DNA of 12,603 bases, from positions 1-12,603 of the forward strand of contig JAGVEP010000385.1 in the NCBI GenBank assembly GCA_020058145.1. The letters run 5' to 3'. This DNA is from Phycisphaerae bacterium. GTDB lineage: Bacteria; Planctomycetota; Phycisphaerae; UBA1845; Fen-1342. Of this stretch, positions 1 through 6,922 are shown in pieces; the first letter of the stretch is position 1; every line of letters begins with the position of its first letter. The translations under genes and the position numbers were made by a program. The notes below the pieces were generated by a model. It saw only the letters and a program-made list of their open reading frames with translations. It had not been told where the DNA came from and searched no databases.

Positions 1-48
1 ATCCAGGTCCCGCTCCCCGCAGCGCCGCGCCGGCACCGCCTGCCGATC

Positions 49-1302
49 TTGCAGCGTATTCCCACGCCGTGCCTGCTCTGGACGCTTGCGGCCCTCGTCG
101 CGACCGCGAGCATCTTCGTCGGATCGGACTTGCTCACGCGTTTCGCGCTGCCGCACCTGGCGACCGGGTGGCGGCACGCGCTGCTGACGCTGTTCGCCAT
201 GCTCATCACTGCTGTGACCACCGCGACGGTCTCTCACGTCGTCCATAGTCAACAGCGGAAGTTGGCGTCAACGGCCGCGCGGCTGTCAGAGCTGATCAGG
301 TCGTCGTACGCGAACCCCGCCAATCCCGGTCGGTTCGTGAATCCACACCTGGTCCACTGCCGGGACTTGGTCAAGTGCGGGCGCACGGATTGTCCCATGT
401 ACGACGCCGCCGGGCAGCGCTGCTGGGAAGTGATGGCGCTGGACCGCTCCGGGCAGGAGAACTTGCCGACTTGGGTCGAGATCGCCAAGTGCTTTGAGTG
501 CCCTGTTTACAAGCGGTCGTGCCCGGACCCCGTCACCGAATTGGGCGAGAGCTTCAACAGCCTGGCCTTCCTGCTGGAAACCGAGTCGCAACGGGCGAGC
601 GGGATGCGCGCCCAGATGGCCGAGAAGGAGAAGATGGTCGCGATCGGTCAACTGGCGGCCGGCGTGGCCCACGAAGTGTGCAACCCGCTCTCGAGCATCT
701 CGTCGGTTGTGCAGATGCTCAAACGCACGCAAGCGGACGCGTCCACCACCGAACAGCTCGACGTGATCGAGGCCCACATTCGGCGGATTACGAACATTGT
801 GCGGAAACTCACGAGCCTTGCCCATCCGGGCGTGGAGCGTTGGGAACGCGTGGACGTGGCTGCGGCAGTAGAGGAAGTCGTGCGGCTGGTGACTTTTGAG
901 CGGCGCGCCCGGCACACGCAAATCCAGTGGGCCCGGCCGGCCGGCGTGCTGACCACGTACGCGGTCCGCGATCAGCTTCAGCAGGTGTTCCTCAATCTGG
1001 CGCTGAATGCCCTCGATGCGATGCCGGAGGGTGGGCGGCTGACGTTCGCCGCTGAACAACAGGACGGCAAAATCCGCGTGTGCATCGAGGACACCGGATT
1101 TGGGATAGCGCCGGACGTGGGCCGGCGCGTCTTCGACCCGTTTTATACGACCAAGCCCGCCGGGCACGGCACGGGCCTCGGGCTGTCCGTCAGCTACGGG
1201 ATCGTTCAAGAGCACGGCGGCACGATCGACTTCAGCGCGGCCGCCCAACAGGGCACGGTCTTTGCCGTCGAGCTGCCGGTGCTCAGCGAGCCCCCGGGAT
1301 AA
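49..1302 (+). CDS. Membrane sensor histidine kinase with cysteine-rich module
   Basis: This is a two-component sensor kinase that would autophosphorylate on His and pass phosphate to the regulator encoded 5 bases downstream. Two hydrophobic segments (about residues 9-26 and 43-63) anchor it in the inner membrane with only a short loop between them, so sensing is probably cytoplasmic or within the membrane. Residues 104-158 hold seven cysteines (104, 110, 115, 125, 148, 151, 158) in a pattern like the two-CW cysteine-rich module of bacterial sensors, including RCWE and KCFECPVYK. The kinase core follows: H-box AHEVCNPL with His208, N-box NLALNALDAM (316-325), G1 DTGFG (348-352) and G2 GTGLGLS (374-380). 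No PAS domain is visible. The start is uncertain. TTG at 49 has no ribosome site and the frame stays open to the left edge, so the true start may lie outside the window. Confidence 0.9.
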   Translation: MQRIPTPCLLWTLAALVATASIFVGSDLLTRFALPHLATGWRHALLTLFAMLITAVTTATVSHVVHSQQRKLASTAARLSELIRSSYANPANPGRFVNPHLVHCRDLVKCGRTDCPMYDAAGQRCWEVMALDRSGQENLPTWVEIAKCFECPVYKRSCPDPVTELGESFNSLAFLLETESQRASGMRAQMAEKEKMVAIGQLAAGVAHEVCNPLSSISSVVQMLKRTQADASTTEQLDVIEAHIRRITNIVRKLTSLAHPGVERWERVDVAAAVEEVVRLVTFERRARHTQIQWARPAGVLTTYAVRDQLQQVFLNLALNALDAMPEGGRLTFAAEQQDGKIRVCIEDTGFGIAPDVGRRVFDPFYTTKPAGHGTGLGLSVSYGIVQEHGGTIDFSAAAQQGTVFAVELPVLSEPPG

Positions 1303-1307
1303 CGAGC

Positions 1308-2702
1308 ATGGAGCGAGCCACAGTACTCTTGGCGGACGACGAAGATACGCTGCGCAAGAACCTGGCCCAGGTCTTGCGCGAGGAGGGCTTCGACGTGATC
1401 GCCTGTGCCGACGGCAGTGCGGCCCTGCGGGCGATCAAATCCACCTCCGTCGATGCGGTGATCACCGACCTCCGCATGCCCGGCGTCAGCGGCATGGAGT
1501 TGATCGACCACGTGCGGAAGCTCGCACCCGACGCCGCCATCATCGTCATCACCGCCTACGGCGAGGTCGAAACGGCGGTGGGCGCGCTCAAGAAAGGTGC
1601 CCGTGACTACATCTGCAAACCGCTCAACTTCGACGAGCTCATCTTCCGGCTGAAGCGGCTGCTCGATCACGAGGACCTTGCCAGGCAGAAGAAGCTGTTG
1701 CAGGAGCAGCTTGAGGAGGTCTATGACTGCACGGCCGTCGTGGCCCAGTCGCCGGCGATGATCGCCATTCTGGAGACGCTTCGGCACATCGCGCACACCC
1801 TGAGCAATGTCCTCATCAGCGGGGAGAGCGGCACGGGCAAGGAAGTCCTCGCGCGACTGCTGCACTACAGCGGCAGCACCCGGGACCGGCCGTTCGTGGC
1901 CGTCAACTGTGGCGGCCTGGTCGACACCCTGATTGAGAGCGAGCTGTTCGGCTATCGGCGCGGTGCGTTTACCGGTGCTGACGCCGACCGGGTGGGTTAT
2001 TTCGAGACGGCGGACGGCGGGACGCTCTTTCTCGACGAAGTCGGCAACCTGCCGCTCAAGGGGCAGGCCGTGTTGCTGCGGGCGATCGAGGAAAAGGCGG
2101 TAGTCCGCGTCGGGGAAAGTCGCCCGCGCCGCGTGAACATCCGCATCGTCGCGGCCAGCAATCGTGATCTCGAAAAAGCGGTCGCGGCCGGGGAGTTCCG
2201 GGAGGATCTGTACTACCGGCTGCACGTGGTGGGTGTGGTCGTGCCGCCGCTGCGCGAACGGCTCGAGGACATCCCCGCGCTGATTAGTCACTTCGTTGAT
2301 AAATACAACCGCGAACTGAAGCGGAGTTGCCCGGGTTTTGACGCAGCGGCGCTCCAGGTGATGCTGATGCACCCCTGGCGCGGCAACGTCCGCGAACTCG
2401 AGAACGTGATCGAACGCGCCCTGATCTTCGCCGGCCAGCGCCCCATCGGCGTCGAGGATTTGTCGATCGCAACCCTCGCCAGGCAAGGCGCACCGACCTT
2501 CTCCCTCGACCTGCGGACCGCAGCCCGCGAGTTCGAGCGGCAGCACATCGTCAAGGTGCTTTCGAGCTTCGCCGGCAACAAAGTCGTAGCCGCGGAGGCG
2601 CTGGGAATCGGTCTTTCCAGTCTGTACCGGAAGATGGACGAGTTGGGGATGCAAAAGGAGCCGCGCGAGGCGAACCAGCCGGCCGGCGAGCTCCAGAGTT
2701 GA
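1308..2702 (+). CDS. NtrC-family sigma-54-dependent response regulator
   Basis: This 464-residue protein activates transcription by sigma-54 RNA polymerase after phosphorylation, most likely by the kinase just upstream. The receiver domain (1-120) has the acidic pair D10/D11, phospho-acceptor D54 in TDLRMPG, T82 and K104. The AAA+ domain (about 145-375) has Walker A GESGTGKE (172-179), the sigma-54-contacting GAFTGA loop (219-224), Walker B GGTLFLDEV (237-245) and HPWRGNVRELEN (355-366). A Fis-type helix-turn-helix ends the protein (about 405-445, NKVVAAEALGIGLSSLYRKM). All key residues for phosphorylation, ATP use and sigma-54 contact are intact. I chose ATG 1308 because the receiver fold begins right there; the reading frame is open further upstream but overlaps the kinase gene and reads as noise. 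A good sigma-54 promoter lies 1.5 kb downstream, before the cytochrome cluster. Confidence 0.95.
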   Translation: MERATVLLADDEDTLRKNLAQVLREEGFDVIACADGSAALRAIKSTSVDAVITDLRMPGVSGMELIDHVRKLAPDAAIIVITAYGEVETAVGALKKGARDYICKPLNFDELIFRLKRLLDHEDLARQKKLLQEQLEEVYDCTAVVAQSPAMIAILETLRHIAHTLSNVLISGESGTGKEVLARLLHYSGSTRDRPFVAVNCGGLVDTLIESELFGYRRGAFTGADADRVGYFETADGGTLFLDEVGNLPLKGQAVLLRAIEEKAVVRVGESRPRRVNIRIVAASNRDLEKAVAAGEFREDLYYRLHVVGVVVPPLRERLEDIPALISHFVDKYNRELKRSCPGFDAAALQVMLMHPWRGNVRELENVIERALIFAGQRPIGVEDLSIATLARQGAPTFSLDLRTAAREFERQHIVKVLSSFAGNKVVAAEALGIGLSSLYRKMDELGMQKEPREANQPAGELQS

Positions 2703-2727
2703 GACCATCGTGAGCCCAACAGACCAG

Positions 2728-3906
2728 ATGAATTCGCAGCGTGTCTACCGCTACGCCCTTGTCTTGGTGTTCGCCCTGGGGGCCGCCGCGGCCCAGGCCC
2801 AGATGGCCGGGCATGGTGTGCACCCGCCCATGCCGGATCAGAAGTTCTACCTGTACTGCCGGCTGGCCGTGGGCGACGAGCCGCGGCTCATCGAGACGGA
2901 GCTGGACATCGCTGCTCCCACGCGGCCCGGCGAACTCGACCAGACCATCTCCTTGCCAGAGCCCTGGCCGCCGCTGCGGGTCGTCGAGTACTTGCCGCGC
3001 GGAGAACTCGTGCAGCGCGTCGAACCGGCGCCGGAGTCCGCGGGCAAGCCGGCGATCGAGTTGGCGGTGGAGGGCCCGACGCAGTCGTACAAGTTCTGGC
3101 TCATCGCGGGCGATGCGGAACACAACCGGCTGACCAGTCTGGTCGGCACGTGGCGCTACATGTCGGTGGCGACGCCGCGAGAACGCGACGAGTTGTTCCA
3201 GCAGTTCAAAGACGAGCTGACGCGTGCCCCGACTGTGCTGGTAGCTCGGACGAACGGCGACGGCGCGCAGACCGTCCCGGCCGAAGCCGGGGTGGATCGC
3301 AAGCTCGACGAGCTGGGCTGCACCGTGCGCGTCACGGCGTTCTATCCGGATTTCAGCATGGACCGCGAGACCGGGAAGCCCGCCAATCAATCCGACAAGC
3401 GGCGAAATCCGGCAGCGCTCGTGGAACTTGAGCAGGACGACCGCAAAGAGGAGCGCTGGGTGTTCGCGAAGTTCCCCGACTTCAAGTCCGACCGCGCCGA
3501 TCGTCTGCCCTTCCGCGTGGTCCTGGACTGCCCGATCGAGTCGACCCGCACGACGCCCGACTGCATGATCGTTACCCTGGAAAAACGCGCACTCGAGGCC
3601 TGGACGCGACAGGCGGCCGAAACCAAGTCCGTCTCGATCAAGAGCGACGAACGCGTTGCGGTACCCGGCTCGCAGTACACGTTTGCCGTAGCGCAGTTCG
3701 TCCCGTCCGGCCGCTTGATCGAGGAATACCGCGCCAGCGAGAAGAAGGGGGCGGTGGCTGCTCTCAAACTCACCTCGGGCGAGATTTCTCAGTGGCTGGA
3801 GCCCGGCAAGGAACGAACTTGGGCGCTCAAACCAGGCTTATTGGTCGTGTCGTTTGGCCCCCGCCAGGTGATGACCACGCAGCCCGCCCACGGCACCAGC
3901 CCTTAA
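2728..3906 (+). CDS. Secreted protein with ResB-like extracytoplasmic repeats
   Basis: I do not recognise this protein from a named family. With ATG 2728 (392 aa) it begins with a clear signal peptide ending AAAAQAQ, so it should be exported; GTG 2710 adds six residues and is possible, and neither start has a good ribosome site. The mature part seems to hold three copies of a loose unit near residues 81-135, 198-252 and 313-362: a hydrophobic strand plus aromatic-Pro (VVEYLP, VTAFYPDF, VAQFVP), a spacer, an Ala-rich strand (PAIEL, NPAALVEL, VAALKL), then Trp (FWLIAG, RWVFAKFPDF, QWLEPG). From memory this resembles the extracytoplasmic part of planctomycete ResB proteins, and a ResB gene starts at 12195. 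It lies 25 bases after the regulator, so it is probably in the same transcript. A role in heme or cytochrome handling is inference only. Confidence 0.8.
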   Translation: MNSQRVYRYALVLVFALGAAAAQAQMAGHGVHPPMPDQKFYLYCRLAVGDEPRLIETELDIAAPTRPGELDQTISLPEPWPPLRVVEYLPRGELVQRVEPAPESAGKPAIELAVEGPTQSYKFWLIAGDAEHNRLTSLVGTWRYMSVATPRERDELFQQFKDELTRAPTVLVARTNGDGAQTVPAEAGVDRKLDELGCTVRVTAFYPDFSMDRETGKPANQSDKRRNPAALVELEQDDRKEERWVFAKFPDFKSDRADRLPFRVVLDCPIESTRTTPDCMIVTLEKRALEAWTRQAAETKSVSIKSDERVAVPGSQYTFAVAQFVPSGRLIEEYRASEKKGAVAALKLTSGEISQWLEPGKERTWALKPGLLVVSFGPRQVMTTQPAHGTSP

Positions 3907-4158
3907 CGGCCTGCGGCTCGCCAGCCGGCCGAAAAATATGCTCGTCGGCCCCCGCCGCAGCACTCAGACTACTTTGGGGACACTTCTCACCCCCCGGAAC
4001 CTCTTCGGTCCGCTTCCCGGTCCTGAGAACGCTTTACCGGGCGTGTCGTTATCTGGCTAGGCGACCACGCACCGCAGAGTGACATAACTCTTTCGTGGCG
4101 CAAAAGATGCGCTAGTGGTCGTGTGAGCGGGAATGCCCCGCCTGAGTTCGATCTGGCG

Positions 4159-4174
4159 CGGCACGGCCAGTGCT
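4159..4174 (+). promoter_or_regulatory. Candidate sigma-54 (-24/-12) promoter
   Basis: The sequence CGGCACGGCCAGTGCT fits the consensus TGGCACG-N4-TTGCW at 10 of 12 informative bases, with the invariant GG (4160-4161) and GC (4172-4173) exactly 10 bases apart. Transcription would start near 4184-4186, about 115 bases before the tetraheme cytochrome and just ahead of the foldable leader. A sigma-54 activator is encoded upstream. A weaker GG-N10-GC match (8 of 12) lies at 4096-4111. GG-N10-GC alone is common in GC-rich DNA; the extra GGCACG match is what raises this one. Confidence 0.55.
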
Positions 4175-4198
4175 CGGCACTGAATCGAGTGAGTAGAA

Positions 4199-4266
4199 GT
4201 CGAGGTCCTTTTCGGCGTAGGGAACGCACAACGGCACGCACCCACGCCGCAAGGCGTCTGCTCGAC
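4199..4266 (+). promoter_or_regulatory. Candidate structured 5' leader RNA with alternative stems
   Basis: A 6-bp outer stem (GTCGAG 4199-4204 with CTCGAC 4261-4266) encloses two competing hairpins. One pairs 4213-4222 with 4241-4249, nine base pairs with one bulged A and an 18-base loop. The other is ACGCC-GCAA-GGCGT at 4244-4257, with a GNRA tetraloop. Both use 4244-4248, so they cannot form together. A run of six T (4278-4283) and the Shine-Dalgarno follow. Bases 4206-4210 (TCCTT) could also pair with AAGGA of the ribosome site. No known riboswitch class fits. Confidence 0.35.
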
Positions 4267-4287
4267 AATGGTGTAACTTTTTTCCCG

Positions 4288-4296
4288 TAAGGAGGT
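4288..4296 (+). promoter_or_regulatory. Strong Shine-Dalgarno of the tetraheme cytochrome gene
   Basis: TAAGGAGGT ends four bases before ATG 4301, a near-perfect ribosome site. It fixes the start and suggests heavy translation of the first cytochrome of the cluster. Confidence 0.85.
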
Positions 4297-4300
4297 AGCA

Positions 4301-4906
4301 ATGAGACGACTGGCCGTATTGTTGGCCGCAGCATCGGTGATGGCGTTGGCGGCGCCCGTGCTCGGTCAGATCACCAACACGCCGCACAACCTGAACACTT
4401 TCCCGGGCGTGGTACTCCCGGGCAACCAGGTGTGCCTGCCGTGTCACGTGCCGCACAACGCGTATCCGTATCAGTACCAGGATCCCTTGCAGCGGAAGGT
4501 CTTGTGGAACCACGCGGAAACCACCCAGTCCTTCACGATGTACACCACGTTGACCGGGCACACCGGCGGCCCACCCCAAGGTCCCAGCAAGATGTGCCTG
4601 AGCTGCCATGACGGCGTGACCGCGATTGACAGCTACGGCGGCGCGACCGGCACGGTCGTGATCGTGGGCAGCGCGGCCCTCGGGACCGATTTGTCCAACG
4701 ATCACCCGATCGGGATCGTGTACCCGACTAACGACCCCGGCTACAACCCCCCGGCCGGGTTCCAGGGCGTGAAGTTGGTGCCCATCGGCGGCCAGGACCG
4801 CGTGGAGTGCACCTCGTGTCACGAGCCGCACAACAACTCCCTCGGCAACTTCCTGCGCCGGACGCTGAACGAGAGCCTGATTTGCCTGGAGTGCCATAAC
4901 AAGTAA
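4301..4906 (+). CDS. Secreted tetraheme c-type cytochrome
   Basis: This 201-residue protein has a signal peptide (about 1-22, ending PVLG before QITN) and four CXXCH heme sites: CLPCH 45-49, CLSCH 99-103, CTSCH 170-174 and CLECH 195-199. Hemes would be attached outside the cytoplasmic membrane. It has no lipobox, so it is probably soluble in the periplasm or exported further. The landmarks NTPHN, LWNH, GPSKMCLSCHDG, LGTDLSNDHPI and CTSCHEPHN recur in the first 210 residues of the dodecaheme protein at 10177 in the same order, so the two share a tetraheme module. It is the first gene after the sigma-54 promoter and has the best ribosome site of the cluster. A role as an abundant electron shuttle, or as a repeating unit of a heme chain, is inference; the heme-protein call is firm. 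Confidence 0.93.
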   Translation: MRRLAVLLAAASVMALAAPVLGQITNTPHNLNTFPGVVLPGNQVCLPCHVPHNAYPYQYQDPLQRKVLWNHAETTQSFTMYTTLTGHTGGPPQGPSKMCLSCHDGVTAIDSYGGATGTVVIVGSAALGTDLSNDHPIGIVYPTNDPGYNPPAGFQGVKLVPIGGQDRVECTSCHEPHNNSLGNFLRRTLNESLICLECHNK

Positions 4907-4912
4907 CTAGCC

Positions 4913-4932
4913 ACGAAGGCTCGAGCCTTTGT
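4913..4932 (+). terminator. Short hairpin after the tetraheme gene
   Basis: An 8-bp stem with one G-U pair closes a TCGA loop (core AAGGCTCGAGCCTT, 4916-4929), starting 7 bases after the stop codon. Only three T lie in its 3' arm and no U-tract follows. It may be a weak terminator or may protect the mRNA 3' end. Confidence 0.35.
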
Positions 4933-4984
4933 CGATGACCGCTGCCAGCGCGGCGGGCTTCGATGTGGCCAGCGGGCTGCGGCA

Positions 4985-5023
4985 GAGCGCTGGTCCTGTC
5001 CGCCACGGGCAGGGCTGGCGCTC
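4985..5023 (+). terminator. Long intercistronic hairpin, possible attenuator or processing site
   Basis: Bases 4985-5001 pair with 5007-5023 along 17 unbroken positions (13 Watson-Crick, 4 G-U) around the five-base loop GCCAC. The G-U pairs hold only in the + strand RNA. A moderately T-rich stretch (TTGTTTGT, 5027-5034) follows. It lies between the tetraheme gene and the first NHL gene, so it could stop part of the transcripts or protect the upstream message. Confidence 0.5.
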
Positions 5024-5097
5024 CGCTTGTTTGTCGGCCGTATGCTCGTGACAATACGCTGCCCGCGTCGATATCAGGTGTGTTCAAGGGACGTACG

Positions 5098-6327
5098 ATG
5101 TTTGCCGCCGTGACCCGATTCGTGACCTGTACACTGTTGCTCGTGCTGGCGGGCGTCGGGACCGGTTGCCAGACCGCCCCCCAGCAAACCGAGCCGCTGT
5201 TGTTCTTCCCCGCGCCCCCCGACGCACCGCGCGTTCAGTTCCTCACCTGGGCCAGCAGCCCCAAGGAAGTCGAGCGGAAGCACGGCTCGTTCCAGGACTT
5301 CGTGCTCGGGGAACAACCGCCCACAATTCGCCCGATCGACAAACCCTATGGCGTGGCGGCACGCGACGGCGTCGTCTACGTGTGCGATACAAAGGGGCTG
5401 GCGCTCTGCCGGCTGGATTTCAAGAATCAGACCTACTCGGTCATCGGCGTGCAGGGCCCCGGACGCTTGCGAAAACCCATCAACATCGTGCTCGACGACT
5501 TGGGCTACAAATTCGTGGTTGACCCGGTCCGCAAGCAGATCGTCGTCTTCGGTCCCGACGACCGCTACGTGACCGCACGCGATGTCCCCGAGCCCTGCCG
5601 GCCGGTGGACGTCGCCATTCACGGCAGCGAGCTGTTCGTCCTCGACAACGACGAAAGCTGCCAGATCGTGGTGCTGGACCGTGCGACCGGCCGCGTGTTG
5701 CGCACATTCGGCGGACCCGGGGGCGAGCCGGGTCAGTTCCGCGTACCGAACAGCCTGTGCGTCAGTTCCGACGGGTACCTTTACGTCAGCGACACGCACA
5801 ATTTCCGGATTCAGAAGCTCACGCTCGAAGGCACGCCGGTCTGGTCGGTCGGCGTGCCCGGCTATCGTCTCGGGCAGTTTGGCCGTCCGCGCGGCATCCG
5901 CACCGGTCCGGACGGCCTGTTGTACGTGGTGGACGGGGCTACCGAGCTGGTGCAGATGTTCAACTCGGATGGGGAAACTCTGATGCGCTTCGGCGGGCCC
6001 GGCACGATCCCCGGGGCCATGATCCTGCCCGCCACGGTGGCGGTTGACGAATCCTCGCTCCCGTATTTCAAGCAGTACGTACACAAGGACTTCAAGGTCG
6101 ACTATTTGATGTTCACCACGAACCAATACGGTCCGCACCTGATTCAAGTCTATGCCTTCGGGTCGTTCCCCGAGGGCTACAAGCTGGCCGAGTCCCAGAT
6201 TGCCTCGCTGGCACCGCTGGCGCCGAGTGAAGGACTTGCGCCGGGCGAAGAAGACGGCCCCGCGCGGCCGCCCCAGGCGCCGCAGGCTGCGCCGCCGCCC
6301 GAGCAACGTGAGCGCGAGACGCCCTAG
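5098..6327 (+). CDS. NHL-repeat beta-propeller lipoprotein (first of two)
   Basis: This 409-residue secreted protein starts at ATG 5098, preceded by AAGGGA (5086-5091). The frame is open further upstream but that part reads as noise. The signal peptide runs to Cys24 (VGTGC), a slightly atypical lipobox, so lipid anchoring is likely but not sure. The propeller follows. NHL-type units include residues 208-242 (EPGQFRVPNSLCVSSDGYLY), 255-289 (RPRGIRTGPDGLLYVVD) and a divergent one from 302; earlier blades (about 80-200) are looser. After the signal peptide it has FFPAPPDAPRVQFL, matching VWPPAPASARIRYV in the NHL protein at 9001, so the two are paralogues. The last 35 residues are rich in Pro, Ala and Glu and look disordered. 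NHL propellers usually bind proteins or other ligands; a scaffold role for the cytochromes is inference. Confidence 0.88.
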   Translation: MFAAVTRFVTCTLLLVLAGVGTGCQTAPQQTEPLLFFPAPPDAPRVQFLTWASSPKEVERKHGSFQDFVLGEQPPTIRPIDKPYGVAARDGVVYVCDTKGLALCRLDFKNQTYSVIGVQGPGRLRKPINIVLDDLGYKFVVDPVRKQIVVFGPDDRYVTARDVPEPCRPVDVAIHGSELFVLDNDESCQIVVLDRATGRVLRTFGGPGGEPGQFRVPNSLCVSSDGYLYVSDTHNFRIQKLTLEGTPVWSVGVPGYRLGQFGRPRGIRTGPDGLLYVVDGATELVQMFNSDGETLMRFGGPGTIPGAMILPATVAVDESSLPYFKQYVHKDFKVDYLMFTTNQYGPHLIQVYAFGSFPEGYKLAESQIASLAPLAPSEGLAPGEEDGPARPPQAPQAAPPPEQRERETP

Positions 6328-6352
6328 TCGGCCGATTCCGAAGGCGAGCCCG

Positions 6353-6922
6353 ATGAAGCGCCGCTTGCTGGTCACTGCCGGTCGGCTATCGATCTCGCTG
6401 GCGCTGCTCCCGGCGTGCGCGGAGGACACGCGCTATCGCGTTCTTACGTTCTTCTTCGACGGCGTGCCGGAACCCGGGGCGACCGTGCGGCAAAAAGAGG
6501 TCGGCGACGGGTTGCCCGCCGCGGCCACGCCGGCGGAACGTCGACCGGCCCGGCTGGTGTATGCCCACCAGCCGTACCGGGAGAACGAGTGCCGCGATTG
6601 CCATAACCCGAACGGGAGCTGGCTGATTCGAACGCCCGCGGAGGGCTTGTGTCAGCAGTGTCATCCGGACGTGCCGGGTTCTCAGCCTTACGTGCACGGA
6701 CCGGCCGCCGCCAACGCCTGCTGCGCCTGCCACCATCCTCACGAGTCGCCGTTTCGTTGGCTGCTCATACGCGACCCCAAGGACATCTGCCTCCAGTGTC
6801 ACATGCGCAGCGATCTGACGATGGGGCCACACCATACCGAGACGGCTGAACAGCCGTGCCTCGCGTGTCACGATCCCCACGGCGGCGCGGACCCGTATCT
6901 CCTCCGACAACAAGAACCTTGA
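6353..6922 (+). CDS. Pentaheme c-type cytochrome, probable lipoprotein
   Basis: This 189-residue protein starts at ATG 6353, 25 bases after the first NHL gene; the upstream part of the open frame is an Arg-rich shadow of that gene. The signal peptide ends in a lipobox (LLPAC, Cys22), pointing to a membrane-anchored, probably outer-membrane lipoprotein. Five CXXCH sites are visible: CRDCH 80-84, CQQCH 100-104, CCACH 123-127, CLQCH 146-150 and CLACH 169-173. The alternating CH-x-PH and CH-x forms fit the doubled-CXXCH style of multiheme proteins. Residues 29-39 (RVLTFFFDGVP) are an unusual aromatic motif before the first heme that I recall from similar cytochromes. Its stop overlaps the likely start of the outer-membrane barrel gene (TTGA), suggesting coupled translation and a shared complex. 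It is a good candidate for the heme protein on the periplasmic side of the barrel. Confidence 0.9.
   Translation: MKRRLLVTAGRLSISLALLPACAEDTRYRVLTFFFDGVPEPGATVRQKEVGDGLPAAATPAERRPARLVYAHQPYRENECRDCHNPNGSWLIRTPAEGLCQQCHPDVPGSQPYVHGPAAANACCACHHPHESPFRWLLIRDPKDICLQCHMRSDLTMGPHHTETAEQPCLACHDPHGGADPYLLRQQEP

Larger units (their letters stand above)
3907..4300 (+). other. 394-base regulatory intergenic region
   Basis: No convincing gene lies here. The first part holds modest inverted repeats that might end the upstream transcript, a 5-bp stem at 3914-3927 and a 6-bp stem with arms 3927-3932 and 3945-3950, but neither has a T-run. Further dyads are 4016-4021 with 4036-4041 (cccggt/accggg) and 4062-4068 with 4115-4121 (cgaccac/gtggtcg). 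Either could be an activator site upstream of the sigma-54 promoter, but both are short enough to be chance. The second half carries the promoter, leader structure and ribosome site listed separately. Confidence 0.6.

Noticed and set aside
286..2708. Long open frames on the minus strand opposite the kinase and regulator genes (286-1248 and 1206-2708)
   Set aside because: They mirror strongly supported + strand genes, have no recognisable domains and have the odd composition expected of antisense frames in GC-rich DNA.
4213..4266. Possible cyclic-dinucleotide (GEMM) riboswitch before the tetraheme gene
   Set aside because: ACGCACA and a GNRA loop are present, but the second conserved core (GACGCAAAGC), the tetraloop receptor and the second hairpin are not seen, so the resemblance is partial and may be chance.
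4966..4981. Second sigma-54-like site (TGGCCAGCGGGCTGCG) before the first NHL gene
   Set aside because: It keeps GG-N10-GC but fits the consensus at only about 8 of 12 bases, which is expected often in DNA of this composition.
5074..6429. Open frame of about 450 codons on the minus strand opposite the first NHL gene
   Set aside because: Its translation is rich in Arg, His, Val and Gly without any motif, while the + strand encodes a clear NHL propeller.
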